Positions 46,760 through 59,559 of a stretch of DNA of 64,000 nucleotides are shown here, in pieces. Within the stretch, counting starts at the first letter, position 1; every line of letters begins with the position of its first letter. The stretch covers positions 25,022,573 to 25,086,572 of the forward strand of contig NC_080715.1 in assembly GCF_019097595.1 (NCBI RefSeq). The letters run 5' to 3'. The translations under genes and the position numbers were made by a program. Under the pieces are notes generated by a model that saw only the letters and a program-made list of their open reading frames with translations, was not told the origin of the DNA and ran no database searches. This DNA comes from Hemibagrus wyckioides (taxonomy: Eukaryota > Chordata > Actinopteri > Siluriformes > Bagridae).

Positions 46760-48760
46760 GGAGTGAGGTGTTGATTTCTATTTTGAAGGAACAGTTCAGT
46801 TTTTTCCTTCAGTTTCGCCTTGGAGCTACAGGATCAGTATTGCTAACAAGTAAGGCAATTTTGTAGTTTCTAGTTTCTTATTTTGCAAACAGTATGCATG
46901 TATGGTTTTTGTGACATTATATTATGTCAAGAGGCTCCTGTTTTCAGACCAACAAGTGTGCTGAAAAATAAGAGCAGAGTACTCCTCTGCATTCAACAAC
47001 AGCTTGTGTGGAGCTAGTTTTAACCAGCTAGCCCTAGGGAGAGCAAGGAAGCTCACAATGCAGCCAAGTGCAAATCAATCTCTAAGAGATCGGAGCAACA
47101 GTTTCCACTACACACACAAACTGAGTATTCTTCCTGGTTAAAATGTAAAAGACAAGCAGTTCGGCAGACATGTTCTTGAGCATTGTAATAAATCTTGCTT
47201 GGGCTCCAAATATAAAAGAATCCCAAAAAATCTGCAAATCATTTATAAACTTCATGGGATGGCTGTCTGATCAAAGGTGTTCCTGCTTGTCCGATCGCCC
47301 CTTCTCACACCCCAGTTACTATTTATGTACTAATTTATAAGTATCTAATTAAATGAAACATGCTGGATATTAAGTACAAACTATGCGAAGGTTAATCATC
47401 AGCTTACTCCAAATTAGTACAGTAAAGTTAAAAATAACTGCTGGTTATTTTGTTTAAAGGCATCTGACAAGTTCCATTCAAAAAATACAATTCTACCAGA
47501 ATTTGCTAGGGAAATATTTGTGAGTATTAAATGAGTATTTGACAAAAACATCTTTAAACAATGCAATATAATACTAAGGCTTAAGTTTATCTTCTTTTCT
47601 TCTTGAGTTTTTCATTCTTGACTAATATATTTTCCATTAATAAGATAAGCAGTACGTCCTTTCTATTCACAGAATATGAAATGAATTGAATTTTAGAGAA
47701 GGTGATGTTAAACTTACACTAGCTCCAGTGCTGTTCTCATGTGCATGACAGAGTGACCAAAAGTTCCAGTGATCAGAAACACCAGGTACCAGGCACTATG
47801 TCATACATCTTATACTATTTAACTAAACTCTGTGTGTGTGTGTGTGTGTGTGTCCTGCCTGCTTTTCCATATCAGCTCCTTGCTGCTCCATTTGTAACAA
47901 ATGTCATTCCTCAAGGTCATTTTTGCTCAAGGGTATCATTTTCTTTCAAAACAAAGCAAACTTCATATACACACACCAAGTTCTAGTTCTTAGTGAAGTT
48001 TAGCCTTTGTTCTGCTATTATCATCTGGTGTTGCTATATGTTGTTTAAGTCTACAATTTATCCTTTGTATAGTTGGGTTCTTACCCCCTTTTTTTCCTGT
48101 TTTATATAAAACCTGGACTTTGCCTCAAACCTAGGCAACAGATTCAGGGATACAGATCATGGATGCAGCCCAGTCTGCTTCAAAAGCATAACATCATAGA
48201 ACCTTTCATATTGGACTTGCTTGATTCACCCCTGCAGAGCACTTCATACTGTGGAGACGCCACTTCTGATATTGCACAGTGTCTGACGTGCTCCAGAACC
48301 TGTAACTTGTCAGCTAGGATAGCATGTGGGACCCCAAGCAAATAATAATTTGGTGAGAAAGCCATTCTTCTGCACCATTCAGATTATCAGTCTGTCTTTC
48401 TAGCCAATCAGAGCCTAACCAAAGAACTGAACTCTGGAATCTTGACTCTCAAGTCTCTTTGTATATTCATGCTCTGGATGGCCAACCCACTGGAATGCCA
48501 ATGTCAAGCATCATGTGCTTCTGTACTTCTACACTCTGGTTCTGTTTACCATCGCACATGATTTTCCACCATTTTTCAGCTTATCTGGTCCCTACAATGT
48601 TTTCTCATCTATTAAATAACCCCAACAAAATATTCACCATTGCTCCCACTGGTCCTTAACAGTCATGACTCTGCATAGCTTTTCATCACAAAGATTGACA
48701 GGAAAACTTCCCAAAGCTCTACCTAGTGGTCTTCATCTCAACAGAGAACAGGTTATATTG
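46760..48760. other. Intergenic region upstream of the KCNE gene
   Basis: No gene is supported. It contains a TG array at about 47829-47851. The open frames near 47741-48659 have no recognisable domains and have the look of decayed repeat DNA. A KCNE promoter or first exon may lie here, but I cannot place it. Confidence 0.4.
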
Positions 48761-48769
48761 GATTCAGGG

Positions 48770-49010
48770 ACTATCCAGGGAACACTGGTCGTTACACAGA
48801 TATACACACTCATTCACACCTAGGTGTAATTTATCTTAGTCAATCTATCTACTGGCATGGTCAATACAGGTGGGAGGAAACTCATATGGACATGAGGAGC
48901 CCAGAAACTCTACACAGACAGTCACCTGAGGTCCTAATCAAACCCAGGTCATTGTGATGCAGCAACACTCTTCAATATACTACTCTGTCGCTCCCTCAAG
49001 GTATCTCCCC
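48770..49010. repeat. Teleost interspersed repeat fragment
   Basis: The phrases CACTCATTCACACCTAGG, GGTGGGAGGAAACTCATATG and GAAACTCTACACAGACAGTC are a degenerate copy of the very common fish repeat also seen near 4.1, 9.3, 12.6 and 51.5 kb. Confidence 0.6.
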
Positions 49011-49595
49011 CAAGTGACCAAACTGAAGTATGTCTAAGACAAACACCAGTTCCTGAGCCAAGAAAGAACAGGTTCCTCACTTCCTGTGAAGGCTGAAAAA
49101 AGCTGAAAAATGTCTCACCCCTCATCCTTACCACATACTACAGAGGGACTATCAAGAGCATCCTGAGAATCTGCATCACTGCCATGTATGGAAATTGTAC
49201 CTGACACACACACACACACACACTTCTTTTCTAAATTGCTGCTACAACACTGTAAATAAAATATATTATCAATCAACTTATTTTTTATCCTAACTACTAC
49301 ATTGTTTTCACATTGACAACATTTATTATTTTATAATATTTTGTTTTCATTTTATTGCAAACAAGAACTGTGTACTGGTCGTGATACACTGTACATCGCT
49401 GTACCTATCGTCCTGGTTTAGTACACACTTGTACACATGCTCTTTATGATATTCTGCATAGTTCTGTGTAGTCTCATGCAGTTCTGTGTTGTTTCATGTA
49501 GCACCATAGTCCTGGTGAAACATCATTTCTTTTCACTGTGTACTGTACCAGCTATAAATGGTTGAAGTGACAATAAAGCCACTTGACTTGGCTAA
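49010..49595 (+). mobile_element. 3' end of a LINE-type retrotransposon
   Basis: The text CAGAGGGACTATCAAGAGCA, CATCCTGAGAATCTGCATC and GCCATGTATGGAAATTG is the terminal coding region of a teleost non-LTR retrotransposon. It is followed by a 3' untranslated part that ends AAGTGACAATAAAGCCACTT and a GACTTGGCT tail. A CA repeat interrupts it. Only the 5'-truncated last 0.6 kb is present and it is not functional. The family is probably Rex1/CR1-like, which I state with limited confidence. Confidence 0.6.
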
Positions 49596-49599
49596 TGAT

Positions 49600-50340
49600 C
49601 CAGCAATCACCGTAGCACAACACCTGCTTTCCAGTGTGTGCTCACAAACCAGTCTCCTCCTTTTCTGCCCACTGCAAATGTCTGGTTACTGAAGTGATGA
49701 GGTTTCTGAAGAGACGAGCACCAGCCCGCAGTATGTGAGCCACTGAAGAGGATGTGGCTTTCTACAGTGCAGTGCAATGTTCCACGGAAAGGAAATTGTG
49801 TATAAAAAAAACTAATGAATTGAATCAGAAAGAGTCTACTTACACTACCTAAACCTAATATAAAATTAGACAAAATTTAGTTACAGAGAAAAGCTTGTGT
49901 GTGTTTGTACAGAGATGTATGGAGAGTTTTGAATAGGTGGATTTGTTAGGACTATTTTACCACCAGGTGGAGACATATTCAAACTAGCAGAGGACGTATA
50001 TGTAAGGCTGTTTATTTGTTTATTTTAAAGTTTATTTGCTTCAGATGATTTGCATTGTCACAATTGTTAGTTAAGGTACATTTATTTATTTATTTGTTTG
50101 TTTGTTTAGCTAATCAAAAACTCAAATGCTATTTCACACCTTAACAATATGAGCCACATTTAGTAGCTCAGCACTGAGTTTCCGAAACAGTGTGTGGGCA
50201 AGAAATACTTTTAGATGGCCTAAATAGAACATGCATATATGTAGGTAAACAGTTCAGTATAGTATAGTACATAAGTTCGACAGTTTCCTTTCCATTTGAA
50301 TAACATATTATCATTTGAGAAACTCCCAAAAACCCAAGCT
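49600..50340. other. Intergenic, no gene seen
   Basis: AT-rich DNA with TTTA/TTTG short-unit tracts near 50080-50105. A CTCF-like CCACCAGGTGGAGAC near 49960-49975 departs from the consensus at a key C, so it is not called. No coding sequence is supported. Confidence 0.4.
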
Positions 50341-50345
50341 AGTTT

Positions 50346-50515
50346 CAATTCAATTCAATTCAATTCAATTCAATTCAATTCAATTCAATTCAATTCAATT
50401 CAATTTATTTGTATTGCGCTTTTAACAATGGATATTGACTCACAGCAGCTTTACTGAAATATAGAAACATAAAACTTTACAAGTTTAAGTTACTATTTAT
50501 CCCTATTTTATCCAT
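50346..50515 (+). repeat. (CAATT)n array with attached interspersed repeat
   Basis: About 58 bp of pentanucleotide CAATT repeat leads into TTATTTGTATTGCGCTTTTA, ACAATGGATATTGACTCAC and AGCAGCTTTACTGAAATAT, a block present in huge numbers in fish genomes with exactly this kind of pentamer head. It is a non-coding interspersed element of uncertain class. Confidence 0.75.
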
Positions 50516-50769
50516 TTAAGTTGTATATGATGCTGTGAAATTCATTTCTACATTCACATTGTGCATAGATTGGTCTGAAAGCCTTCACACAACATACAAC
50601 ATGAAAGGAACAATCATAGTGAAGGTTCTAAAATTCTTGTGGAAAAAATAATTCGATAACAATCAAGTGGAAAATGCTACAGAGTCAGTTAAACATCTCT
50701 GTCAGTACAATTGGTTTGATAATATGCAGGTGGAAAGTTTATGTTACCACAACTAAATCAGCCCCAGAC

Positions 50770-51330
50770 CGGTGCACTGTGCAAGGTTTCCAAACACGCT
50801 CTCTAATAATAAGGAAGTAATAAGCAACAATTACACAGAGAGCAATAAGCATGAACTTCACTGCAATTATCTCCTTTTCTACACCCTAAACAAAACACTA
50901 CTAGAAAAGCACAGCAATGCAGACTTAAAAACTTTTAGATCAAACAACTCTTTTGAAACAAAAAAAAGTTGGTCAGACGAAACAAAATAGAACTGTTTTG
51001 GCAGTAATTTAGCTCATTGTGTTTGAAAACAGAAGGGTTTCTGTGTCTAATCCCATAAAACACCATACCTGCAAGGAATACACAGGTGGGAGCATCATCA
51101 TATGTCGATCTGCAAATGGTACAGAGGTATTACATGTCATGGGACATTCATAAAAATGGACGGAGCAATGTACCAGGTTATATTAGAGGAGACTTAGAAA
51201 TTGAATCTAGGGAGAAGATAAACACCGCAACAAGACTATAGACTTACAGCCAAAATGACTCAAGACTGGTTTCTAAAAGAGGTAAAGAGGCCTAGTCAAT
51301 TTCTTGACTTTTTGTATGGGGGATTTTGAA
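50770..51330 (+). mobile_element. Decayed Tc1-like transposase fragment
   Basis: A plus-strand remnant with KKSWSDETK, the motif around the first catalytic Asp of Tc1 transposases, followed after a stop by text matching CFGSNLAHCV, then CATGGGACATTCATAAAAAT and AGACTGGTTTCTAAAAGAGG. Stops and frameshifts break it. Terminal repeats are not recognised. Confidence 0.55.
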
Positions 51331-53400
51331 AATGCATGTTCATTGAAGGACTATTATAGCTTTGAAGATTTTTGCCAAAATTGAAACACAATATTTTTCC
51401 CGGTCAGCTTTAAACATATCTTTGTTCATAATTTTAAATATATACTTTCTTGTTAATATTTATAAATACAAAGTCACAAAAGAACAAAAAAGTAAAAGAA
51501 TGTTAAAAAGACATTTGTTCATCTACAGGAAATGCTTTATCTTGGTCAGGGTTGCAGCAGATGGATCCAGAGTCTATCCTGGGAACATAAACACAAAGTG
51601 GGAATACAATCTGAATAGGAAACAAATACATCACAGTTTATTATTCATTTTAAAGGAATTCATTTGTAAGCCTGGTCAAAGTACACATGTTCAAAACTGT
51701 CACCACATGGATTTTGCTGTATTTGTTTAAAACCAGGGCAGGGCTTAAAAATCTGTAGCAAGTGTTACTGTGTCATAAAATATCAGGTCAATCAGGGTAT
51801 AGTATGCAAATGCATGTCTTACAACATGCTACTTGGCTGTTCAAATTATAGGGGTATAGAGCAATGCTTGTAGCATTTTTTGATGATTGTAAAATTGTAG
51901 GCAGTTTCTTGCATTTATTTCTGAATCTGATGCTGAAAATCATTTCTTTATATTTCATGGTGAGTTTTGAATGGGACTATAAAAATGTGCCACTGTAGAT
52001 CAAGCAAAAGTTATAACAACAACAAAAAACAAGTATGAGTAACCTTCTTAGCACCTGACATGTTTCAGACAAATTCTCTGCTTCATTGAGTTACACCCAG
52101 ATTCTTTTGCTTTGAGTCTTACCTGGAAATATCTCATTCTTTTGCGGCCGTGAAGAAAATATATGCTCTTTCTCTCTTTAGTATTGGAAACATTTAGTCT
52201 TTAGTATGTTCAACATGTGTGGATGATTTTCTCTGTAGTCCATCTATCATTCAGGATGACAATCTCTACAGGTTCTGAACAGCACTTTCCATTTGAAATC
52301 CATTTGAAAGAACTTTATTGTTTGTAAGCCAGTATGTTTGCAGGCCCCAAAAGAACAAAAACATGCAACACAATTTGCTTTGAAAGTGCACCACCTTCTT
52401 TTGGGATGAGTTATTATCGTTGTATGAAAGCTGCAGAACAAGAACCTTTCACACAAGGTTTCCAACAAGCCTTTGACAACTCTTTAAGAAGTAACTTAAA
52501 TTCAAATAACGTTTCACTGTTGTCCAAACAAATATGAAGGTATATTGAAAAGAACGTTAAATATTTCTAGAGGCTTATTTTCATTTTTGCAATGATAACA
52601 CCGTGGGTGGAGTTCCTATAGAACTGGAAATAATTGTGGTTTTCTGTGATAAACAGACGGACAAGGAAGAGGTCACAAGAAATAAGAAATCTGCCATTGC
52701 CCACAAAACCCAATGGGAAATCAGACTTCTCCAAAAAGCTATTTATATTCAAGCAGGAATGCAGAGAGCCTATCCAGAGCTCCTCTGTGTCTTGTCCAAA
52801 AACATCCCCAAACACAAATCTAGGAGCTAATCTGAAAGGACATCTTTCCTCTAGTGTGTGTGTGTGTGTGTGTGGATGTGAAGGTATGATGTTTTGACAG
52901 TAAGACTGGTATCATGATATCAAATACCTAAAAATACACATTGTCCGTACATGCATTCCCAGGAACACATATTGAAATAGACATTTCAAGACATTTGAAT
53001 GCTTAATCCTGTGTTATGACCTTTAGAGTGTTACTACATACAAACTTTTAAGATTGCAAATGTGCTTATCTTTTCAAACATTTAAGAATGCAATGATCCT
53101 TATCAATATCAAAACATGCTATAAATACATTTTTAAAAAGAAATCAAACACATTAATTGGCAAACAAATTTTCTTTCAACACTGAACCATTCTCTTGTGT
53201 ACATGATCATGCATTTTTATATGGAAATCAGTCACTCTGACCATCTTGGAGAACCTGCATACTACTTCTACAGACTTGTCAGGTTTGCTTCTGTCAGATA
53301 AAATTCCAAAAATAATTTACCTTTCATAAACTGAAACTGGAATCTTGTGGAATTTTGCTAGTGTGACTAGTGTCACTAGTGTTAATTTACAAAAACGTAA
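51330..53400. other. Intergenic, no gene seen
   Basis: AT-rich DNA with a fragment of the common fish repeat near 51545-51620 and a TG tract at about 52855-52873. The overlapping open frames at 52247-52897 on both strands have no domain that I recognise and are not annotated as genes. Confidence 0.4.
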
Positions 53401-53417
53401 CCAAAATAAAAAATATG

Positions 53418-53419
<2 letters not shown>

Positions 53420-53508
<89 letters not shown>

Positions 53509-53546
53509 ATATAATATTTATATTATATAATGATTTAAATAACATA

Positions 53547-53632
<86 letters not shown>

Positions 53633-53648
53633 GATTTAAATAACATAA
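53420..53648. repeat. Paired (TA)n arrays with duplicated flank
   Basis: Two long TA arrays (about 53420-53497 and 53553-53630) are each followed by the same 18 bases, ATGATTTAAATAACATAA, at 53530-53547 and 53631-53648. This indicates a tandem duplication of about 101 bp or misassembly across the repeat. Confidence 0.8.
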
Positions 53649-54153
53649 AAAGAGGCAGAAACAAAAACTTTACTCAACACACAGAAATACACACCATAAC
53701 AGCAGACTCTAGCAAAGTTATTTTGTGTAACTATAGCAAGGTTACTTTGAGTATTTATACCTGAAAGTATTAATACACAAAGATAAATAATATTTAACAG
53801 GAAACAGGTGAGTTCATCCAGCAAGTGAGTGAAAGTAAGCTATTGTCCAGACTGGGTGGGATTTTTTATGGCTACTGACTTGGTGGTGGATTTGGATGTG
53901 ACAACTCCATACTACATACTTAAAATAGTTTTCATTCCAATGGTGATTATTTTCAGATAAGATGAGCTTAGTGATTTCTGGCTCTTAAAAACACAATGGG
54001 AAATATAGTGTACTTGGTTAGATATGTATTAAACTTAAGCTCGTGCTGAAAAAAAAAATCATTTATTAATATTACAGTACAAGATAGCTGATAAAACATT
54101 GTTTGACTTTGTAAGCCAAAAGTAATCAAAAGCTATTAAATACTACATATACA

Positions 54154-55204
54154 CTCAGCTCTTTATTAGGAACATACTATACTAATACAGGGATTGAGAT
54201 TCTGATCCTGGTTGACAATTGATTTCCTGTGAAATTTTAAGTGCACTTTTAGCAATGAACTTCACATATCGGCCACATGCCAATAGTGTTGGACTCATAT
54301 CTGATGAAAGGGAAAGTCACTGAAGAACGCTGAACATTGACTTTTGGTTTGTGACATGATGCATTATCATACTGGAACTAGCCATTAAGGGATGGTCATG
54401 AAAAGATGCACATAATCAGCAAAAATAATCAAATAGTCTGTGGCATTCATGTGATGGTTGACTGGTATTATTGGCCCAAAGTGTTCCATGAAAACATTTC
54501 TCACACTGTGACACCACTTCCACCAGCCTGGACTGATGACACAATTCAGGTTGGGTCCATGGATTCATGCTGTTGGTGTCAAATTCTGACCATCTGTGTG
54601 TCTCAGCAGAAACCTGAAATCAAGACTCATCAGACCAGGCTATGTTTTTTCAGTTTTTAGCTGTCTAGTGTTAGTGAGTCTGTGCCCACTGCCGCCTCAG
54701 TTTTCTGTTTTTGGCTGACAGAAGTGGAACCTGAAATGGTCTTCTGCTGTTGGAGCCCATTTATTTAAAGGTTTGACATGTTGTGCATTCTTAGATGCTT
54801 TTCTGCTCATCACAGTTGTACAGAGTGGTCATCTGTGTTACTGTTGCCTTTTTGTTACCTCAAAACAGTCTTGCTTTTCTCCACTGAACTCATACATTAA
54901 CAAGGTGTTTCTAGAACTGCAGCTCACTGAATGTTTTTCCGTTATTGCACTATTCTGAGCAAACTCTAAAGATTGTTGTGTGTGAAAATCCTAGAAGATC
55001 AGCAGTTACAGAAATATTCAAACCAGCCCATCTGGCACCAACAATCATACCACGGTCAAAAACACTGAGATCACATTTTTCCACATTCTGCTGGCTGTAT
55101 TTGCTTGATTTTATGCACTGCACTGCTGCCACATGATTGGTTGATTAGATAATTGCATTAATGAGTAGGTTACAGGTGTTCCTAAAATGCCCAGTGAATA
55201 CTCT
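54154..55204 (+). mobile_element. DNA-transposon repeat, near full-length copy B
   Basis: The left end is TACACTCAGCTCTTTATTAG and GAACATACT. The right end, GGTGTTCCTAAAATGCCCAG followed by TGAATA, is its rough inverse. The interior contains blocks such as ATCAGACCAGGCTATGTTTT, CAAACCAGCCCATCTGGCAC and ACTGAGATCACATTTTTCCA, which are shared across fish genomes and with the fragment at 25330-25560. No transposase can be read, so it is non-autonomous. Confidence 0.7.
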
Positions 55205-55411
55205 TATGGATGCAATATGCTGGATAGACATATTTATAGCTTTTACTCAGCATTGCCAAAACAGAATCACATTAATTTAATGTTAACCTGTCATTTCAGT
55301 GAGTAATTAAAATTATACAGTAATGAAACCATTACTGATGTAGTCAATATGGATATTAATAAAATTTTATATTTATTTAATTTTGTAGTTAGATCAAATA
55401 AAATACTCAAC

Positions 55412-55619
55412 CAAGGTTCTTCAATCTTGTCCACAAAGGCCTGGTGTGGCTGCAAACTTTCATTCCAGCCAATATGGAGCTGAATATGGAGCCAATATGG
55501 AGCTGATAGTTGACTGAAACCCAAGATGATCTTATTAAACAAGTAGAAACAGATGTGACTACTGTCTGGTTGGAATGAAAGCCTACAGCCACATGGGTGA
55601 TTTGTGAACAAGACCTCTG
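55412..55619. mobile_element. Degenerate hAT-type MITE, second copy
   Basis: The left arm (TTCAATCTTGTCCACAAAGG, then CTTTCATTCCAGCC) and the right arm (GGTTGGAATGAAAGCC, then GTGAACAAGACCTC) are inverted copies, and both align with the element at 16655-16850. The flanking 8-mers TACTCAAC and TACTATAC agree at 6 of 8 positions, a decayed hAT target duplication. A short ATATGGAGC tandem triplication sits inside the left arm. Confidence 0.7.
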
Positions 55620-55789
55620 TACTATACCTTACAAACACATCCAAGCATATGTTAATTGGAGCTTATTATGCCCTGCTCTTTATTGACTGACTGTGAAAAA
55701 GTAAATACATAAAATAAATATGTCATCAAGCATTTGGAGGTGAACCAGGGATACACCTTCACAGTTTGAATTTTCTTTTCTTGTGGCTT

Positions 55790-56097
55790 TAGCAGACCAA
55801 GTGCAAAATCCCAGGTACTATGTCAACGTCAGCCCCAAGTGGGTTATTGCCTTCATGGAGAGCAATGCACTCAAAGGTGTGTAGATATGCTACAACATTG
55901 TTATTGACAGTGAGTTTAGGGAGTATGTGGTGGACAACCTGGATCAGAAAGTGTCCGACACAGAGTTTGCCCCATGGAGGAATAAGAGCTTATTAATGAT
56001 GATTCAACTCTACTGGAAGAACTGCAGCGAATCTCAGAGAAGCGATATATATTCCAGTGACGTAGTGGCAGGAACGTCTCCTCCGAGCCCAAAGTGT
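55790..56097 (+). pseudogene. Unrecognised broken coding-like fragment
   Basis: After a pyrimidine-rich stretch ending in AG (about 55793), one frame reads NPRYYVNVSPKWVIAFMESN, then ALKGV and a stop, and continues in the same frame with ICYNIVIDSEFREYVVDNL, KVSDTEFAPWRNKSLLMMIQ and LYWKNCSESQRS to a TAA near 56097. Codon use and GC content are more gene-like than the flanks. I do not recognise the family. It may be a retroposed or exonised relic of a cellular gene or a transposon protein. The in-frame TAG at about 55880 argues against a working exon. Confidence 0.35.
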
Positions 56098-56099
56098 TA

Positions 56100-58370
56100 A
56101 GAAGTTTCTAATCTAATTTTTGATTACAGAACAGCTTTGAAAGGACTAAGGTTTACAATCCATTTTGGTCAACCTGCTAACAATCAAACTACAGCAGCTA
56201 ATACTAATGACACACAAGTATAAGGTTGCCAAACCATTCCAGACATACTGATACCTACTGTATAGGACAGCAGAGAGAACACATGTAAACAAAAGACACT
56301 TTAAAAGGCTATTTTTACTTTTACTTTTACATTTCATATCAGCTATGTTACGATTTGAACATGCAAAGAGATCCTTCTTTTCTGAATCTTATTTTGCATG
56401 ATGTCTCATAGTTTTAGGACACAATAGTACATGGTGTACTCAACTATTGTTCTAATCTTTTGCAACTATCTGAAGGCAAAGTCTAATTATTAAAATAGTT
56501 CAGCTTGCTGACTGGGTGTAAATGTTTAGACACCGTAGACTTTAAGCATGTGGTTGCTTCAGGATGAGTGAGTCACTTTTAGACAGATAACTATCAAAAA
56601 TTCTTTGTTTCTCTTTTTCTTTTAGTCTCTTTGTGTGCTCCATCTATTTATTTATGCACACACACACACACACCAAAACTCTAGCACTCAAGGAGTTTAG
56701 CATAACTACTTCCATAAATTTTGTTTATACTACTAAAAAGTGAGAGATTGTATTAATATTAAAATTTATGTGAGTAAATGGACACAGGAAGTTATTTATT
56801 CTGCCCAAAACAAGATGACAGTGAATACATCATGAATCCTTACACCCTTTGGTCCAAGTCCCTTGAGGGATAATTTCCTTTCATCTTGAATTATCAGTAC
56901 TACAACACTATTACATTTCATATACTAAAATATATTAAATGACATCATGATGCCACATGTGGTGTATTTCTGAACAAGGTTCAAAGATCGTGTGACAAAC
57001 CATGATAATGGACTCTTAGTGAGTAATACATGCACTTGAATGAATCACATTGGGAAGTAGTTAAATGGTTGTGATTTAAATCCCAGTACCTCCACAGAGG
57101 CACTGCTGGGTCTTAGCAAGGACATTAAAGATGCAATAGAGATCTCATTACAAAGAAAAACATGACAGTAAAAGCAATATAGGCCCTTCTCATAAATCAG
57201 TGAGAGCCTAGTTTCCTGTGCTTATAGTGTTAACTTGGCAATCAAGCAGTTGAATGGCTAATATGCTAAAACTAGGGGACATGGGAGACATGTGAGTTTG
57301 CTGCCTAGGTTGGCAAAAACAATGTTGTACCAAAAGCTCTTGGGTAACATGATTAAATGATAAGTCTATCTTCATAACTGAAATGACATGTCATAAAATG
57401 CCAAATACAATAAACAGATATCTGATGAATGACATGCAGTGCTATAGCCATCTGTTGATCCTTTCATATTATATTCTTTTATCTTCCTTTCATATAAACT
57501 AGCCTATGGCCATGCTATTTGATTGTTTAATAATCTAAATCACAAAGTAAGACAATGTTCCTAAAAACAGCCTACTTATGTGCTTGAAAGCGATCATGAC
57601 CTCTTTCAACTGAACTCTCTGCTAGATTTGGTGTTATGGTTTTGTGTACATGGGTGGAAATTGGTGTGATCAATCATGTGGTGTGTGATAAAAATCCAGT
57701 AATGTTGAACTACACCTACATAATTTCTAGAGACCTAATCTTGGCAAAGTTTGGCAAATCTTGACCAATGCACCTGTAATTACCAGTGTCATTGGTAATT
57801 GGATTGAATTCTGTTGGATAAACTGTCTGCCAAACAAATGGACTGAAATACTGTTGCCAAAAATGCTAAAGTATAAACAGAGTGGGCTCACTAGTCAGTA
57901 AGATTCCCATTTCTTCACAAGGCTGCTAAATCAGGGATACCACATAAGTGGTATTACTGTGAAGATGCTGTCAATGTGTTTATGCACAGACCATATTCAT
58001 TAATATTCAAACTTTCACTCAAATAACTGGAGAACTGTAAAATCAGATTTTCTGAGACACATGAAGACAGCCCACTGCTTCAGCCAACTGGATCTTCAGG
58101 AATGTTTTCTCACGGAGCGGCATTACAATCTCGGAGGAAAGTGATTTGTGTTTTGTCACAATAGAGGTAGTGAGACTGATGGAGTTGTAGGTTTAGGCAG
58201 TTTTATCAACACAATGGCAAAAGTTCCAAACTGACAGGCAGAATCAATGTCAAAATAACCAGGTGATCAACAAACACGAGGGCAAGCAAGAACAAGTTGA
58301 CAAACCCAGAAACAAGATCAGAAAACTAGAAAGACAGAAAAACAGAGTAAGCAGTACTTCAATGTGCATA
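56100..58370. other. Intergenic, no gene seen
   Basis: AT-rich DNA with a short CA tract near 56656-56673. A weak SINE-like stretch near 57053-57150 (AATCCCAGTACCTCC, CACTGCTGGGTCTTAGCAAG) may be a very old tRNA-SINE copy. Nothing coding is supported. Confidence 0.4.
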
Positions 58371-58380
58371 AGAAATTCTG

Positions 58381-58553
58381 GGAGGTGGTAGCTTAGTGAT
58401 TAAGGCGTTGGCCTACTGATCAGCAGGTTGTGTGTTTGAATCCCAGGTCTACCAAGCTGCCATGAGCAAGGCCCCTAGCGCTCAAATGTATAAAATTAGA
58501 TCAATTGTACGTTACTTTGGATAAGGGCATCTGCCATATTGCCGCAAATGTAA
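58381..58553 (+). repeat. tRNA-derived SINE copy 4
   Basis: GGTGGTAGCTTAGTGATTAA and GGCGTTGGCCTACTGATCAG form the tRNA-like head with an A box, and GGTTGTGTGTTTGAATCCC the B box. The tail is TTGGATAAGGGCATCTGCC. It is the best-preserved head among the four copies and is collinear with copy 3 at 40441. Confidence 0.82.
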
Positions 58554-58559
58554 GTCTCT

Positions 58560-59540
58560 TTTAAGGGAGACTGGACATAATTATAGGCTGTGGTAAATCT
58601 TTGGGAGTGATGATCTAACACATTTATTATTGCTCAGTTACACCCAAGTTACTTTCACTGCATGCATTTACACACACATACTAAAAATATTTAGAAAGAA
58701 CTTATTCATGAAGAGGCCAATTAACATGGCATAATAGTGTGCACACAGTAGTGTATAACAAACATTGTTATTTCAAAACACATGCTAAACATGTCCCTAA
58801 AAATGTGCCCACTAAACTGTGTGTGTGTGTGTGTGTGTACTGACTATGATTTAATTGAAATTGATTACACTGCCATGTTAAAAAGACAAAAATCCAATAC
58901 AGAGTCTATAAACCTTTACTTTTTTGGATAGCACCAGTGCTTATGCAAGTGGGGCAGCTTTTATTAGGTTTTAGGGAATGACAAATAAATAAATAAAATT
59001 CTTTTATTAACAGGCCTCATTTTTAAGAGGCATTTCCTCTTAACCTCATTCAAATGAAGTGATAGATATTACAGTAGGTGATTTTGTGCTTCATGTGTTC
59101 TCACTTTCTTTCACTCACACCCTCTTTAAACACATTAATCATCATGGTACCTTGACGTTTATTATCTTATGCAGAGAGAGGGAAGAAGGAATTTTCCGCT
59201 GACACTTGAGGAGCAGCCAATATCACAACAAAGCCAAAATAATATGTGTCAGTGCCTTTTTACCTCTCCCACTACATCTTCCTCTTTCTTTTTACTTTTT
59301 CTGAAAGCCAAAAGCACTTGTTGTACGGCAAATCATGCAGAGCAAAATGTCTTTCATTTTTGGCAGCTGACAAGACATATAAACAGAAGAGTTAGATGAG
59401 GAAGGTTCTGACAAAACTCTTTTACAATGGAACATCTGGCTGTGCTTAGAGTTTATCAGTCACATTCAAACTCATGTTCTAATGTAATTATCATACACCT
59501 GTCATTAATGTAGTGATTCTGATTAACCTAAAAAAAAATG
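58560..59540. other. Intergenic, no gene seen
   Basis: AT-rich DNA with a TG array at about 58819-58838. The open frame at 59169-59399 has no recognisable domain. Confidence 0.4.
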
Positions 59541-59559
59541 ATCATCTGTTTCTGTAAGA

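Noticed and set aside
54950..55132. Minus-strand open frame of 60 codons resembling a helix-turn-helix protein
   Set aside because: It lies inside the repeat at 54154-55204, is short and has no intact surrounding transposase, so it is covered by the mobile-element entry.
58381..58460. Possible functional tRNA gene
   Set aside because: A and B boxes are present, but the sequence continues into a SINE body shared with other copies and does not complete a cloverleaf.
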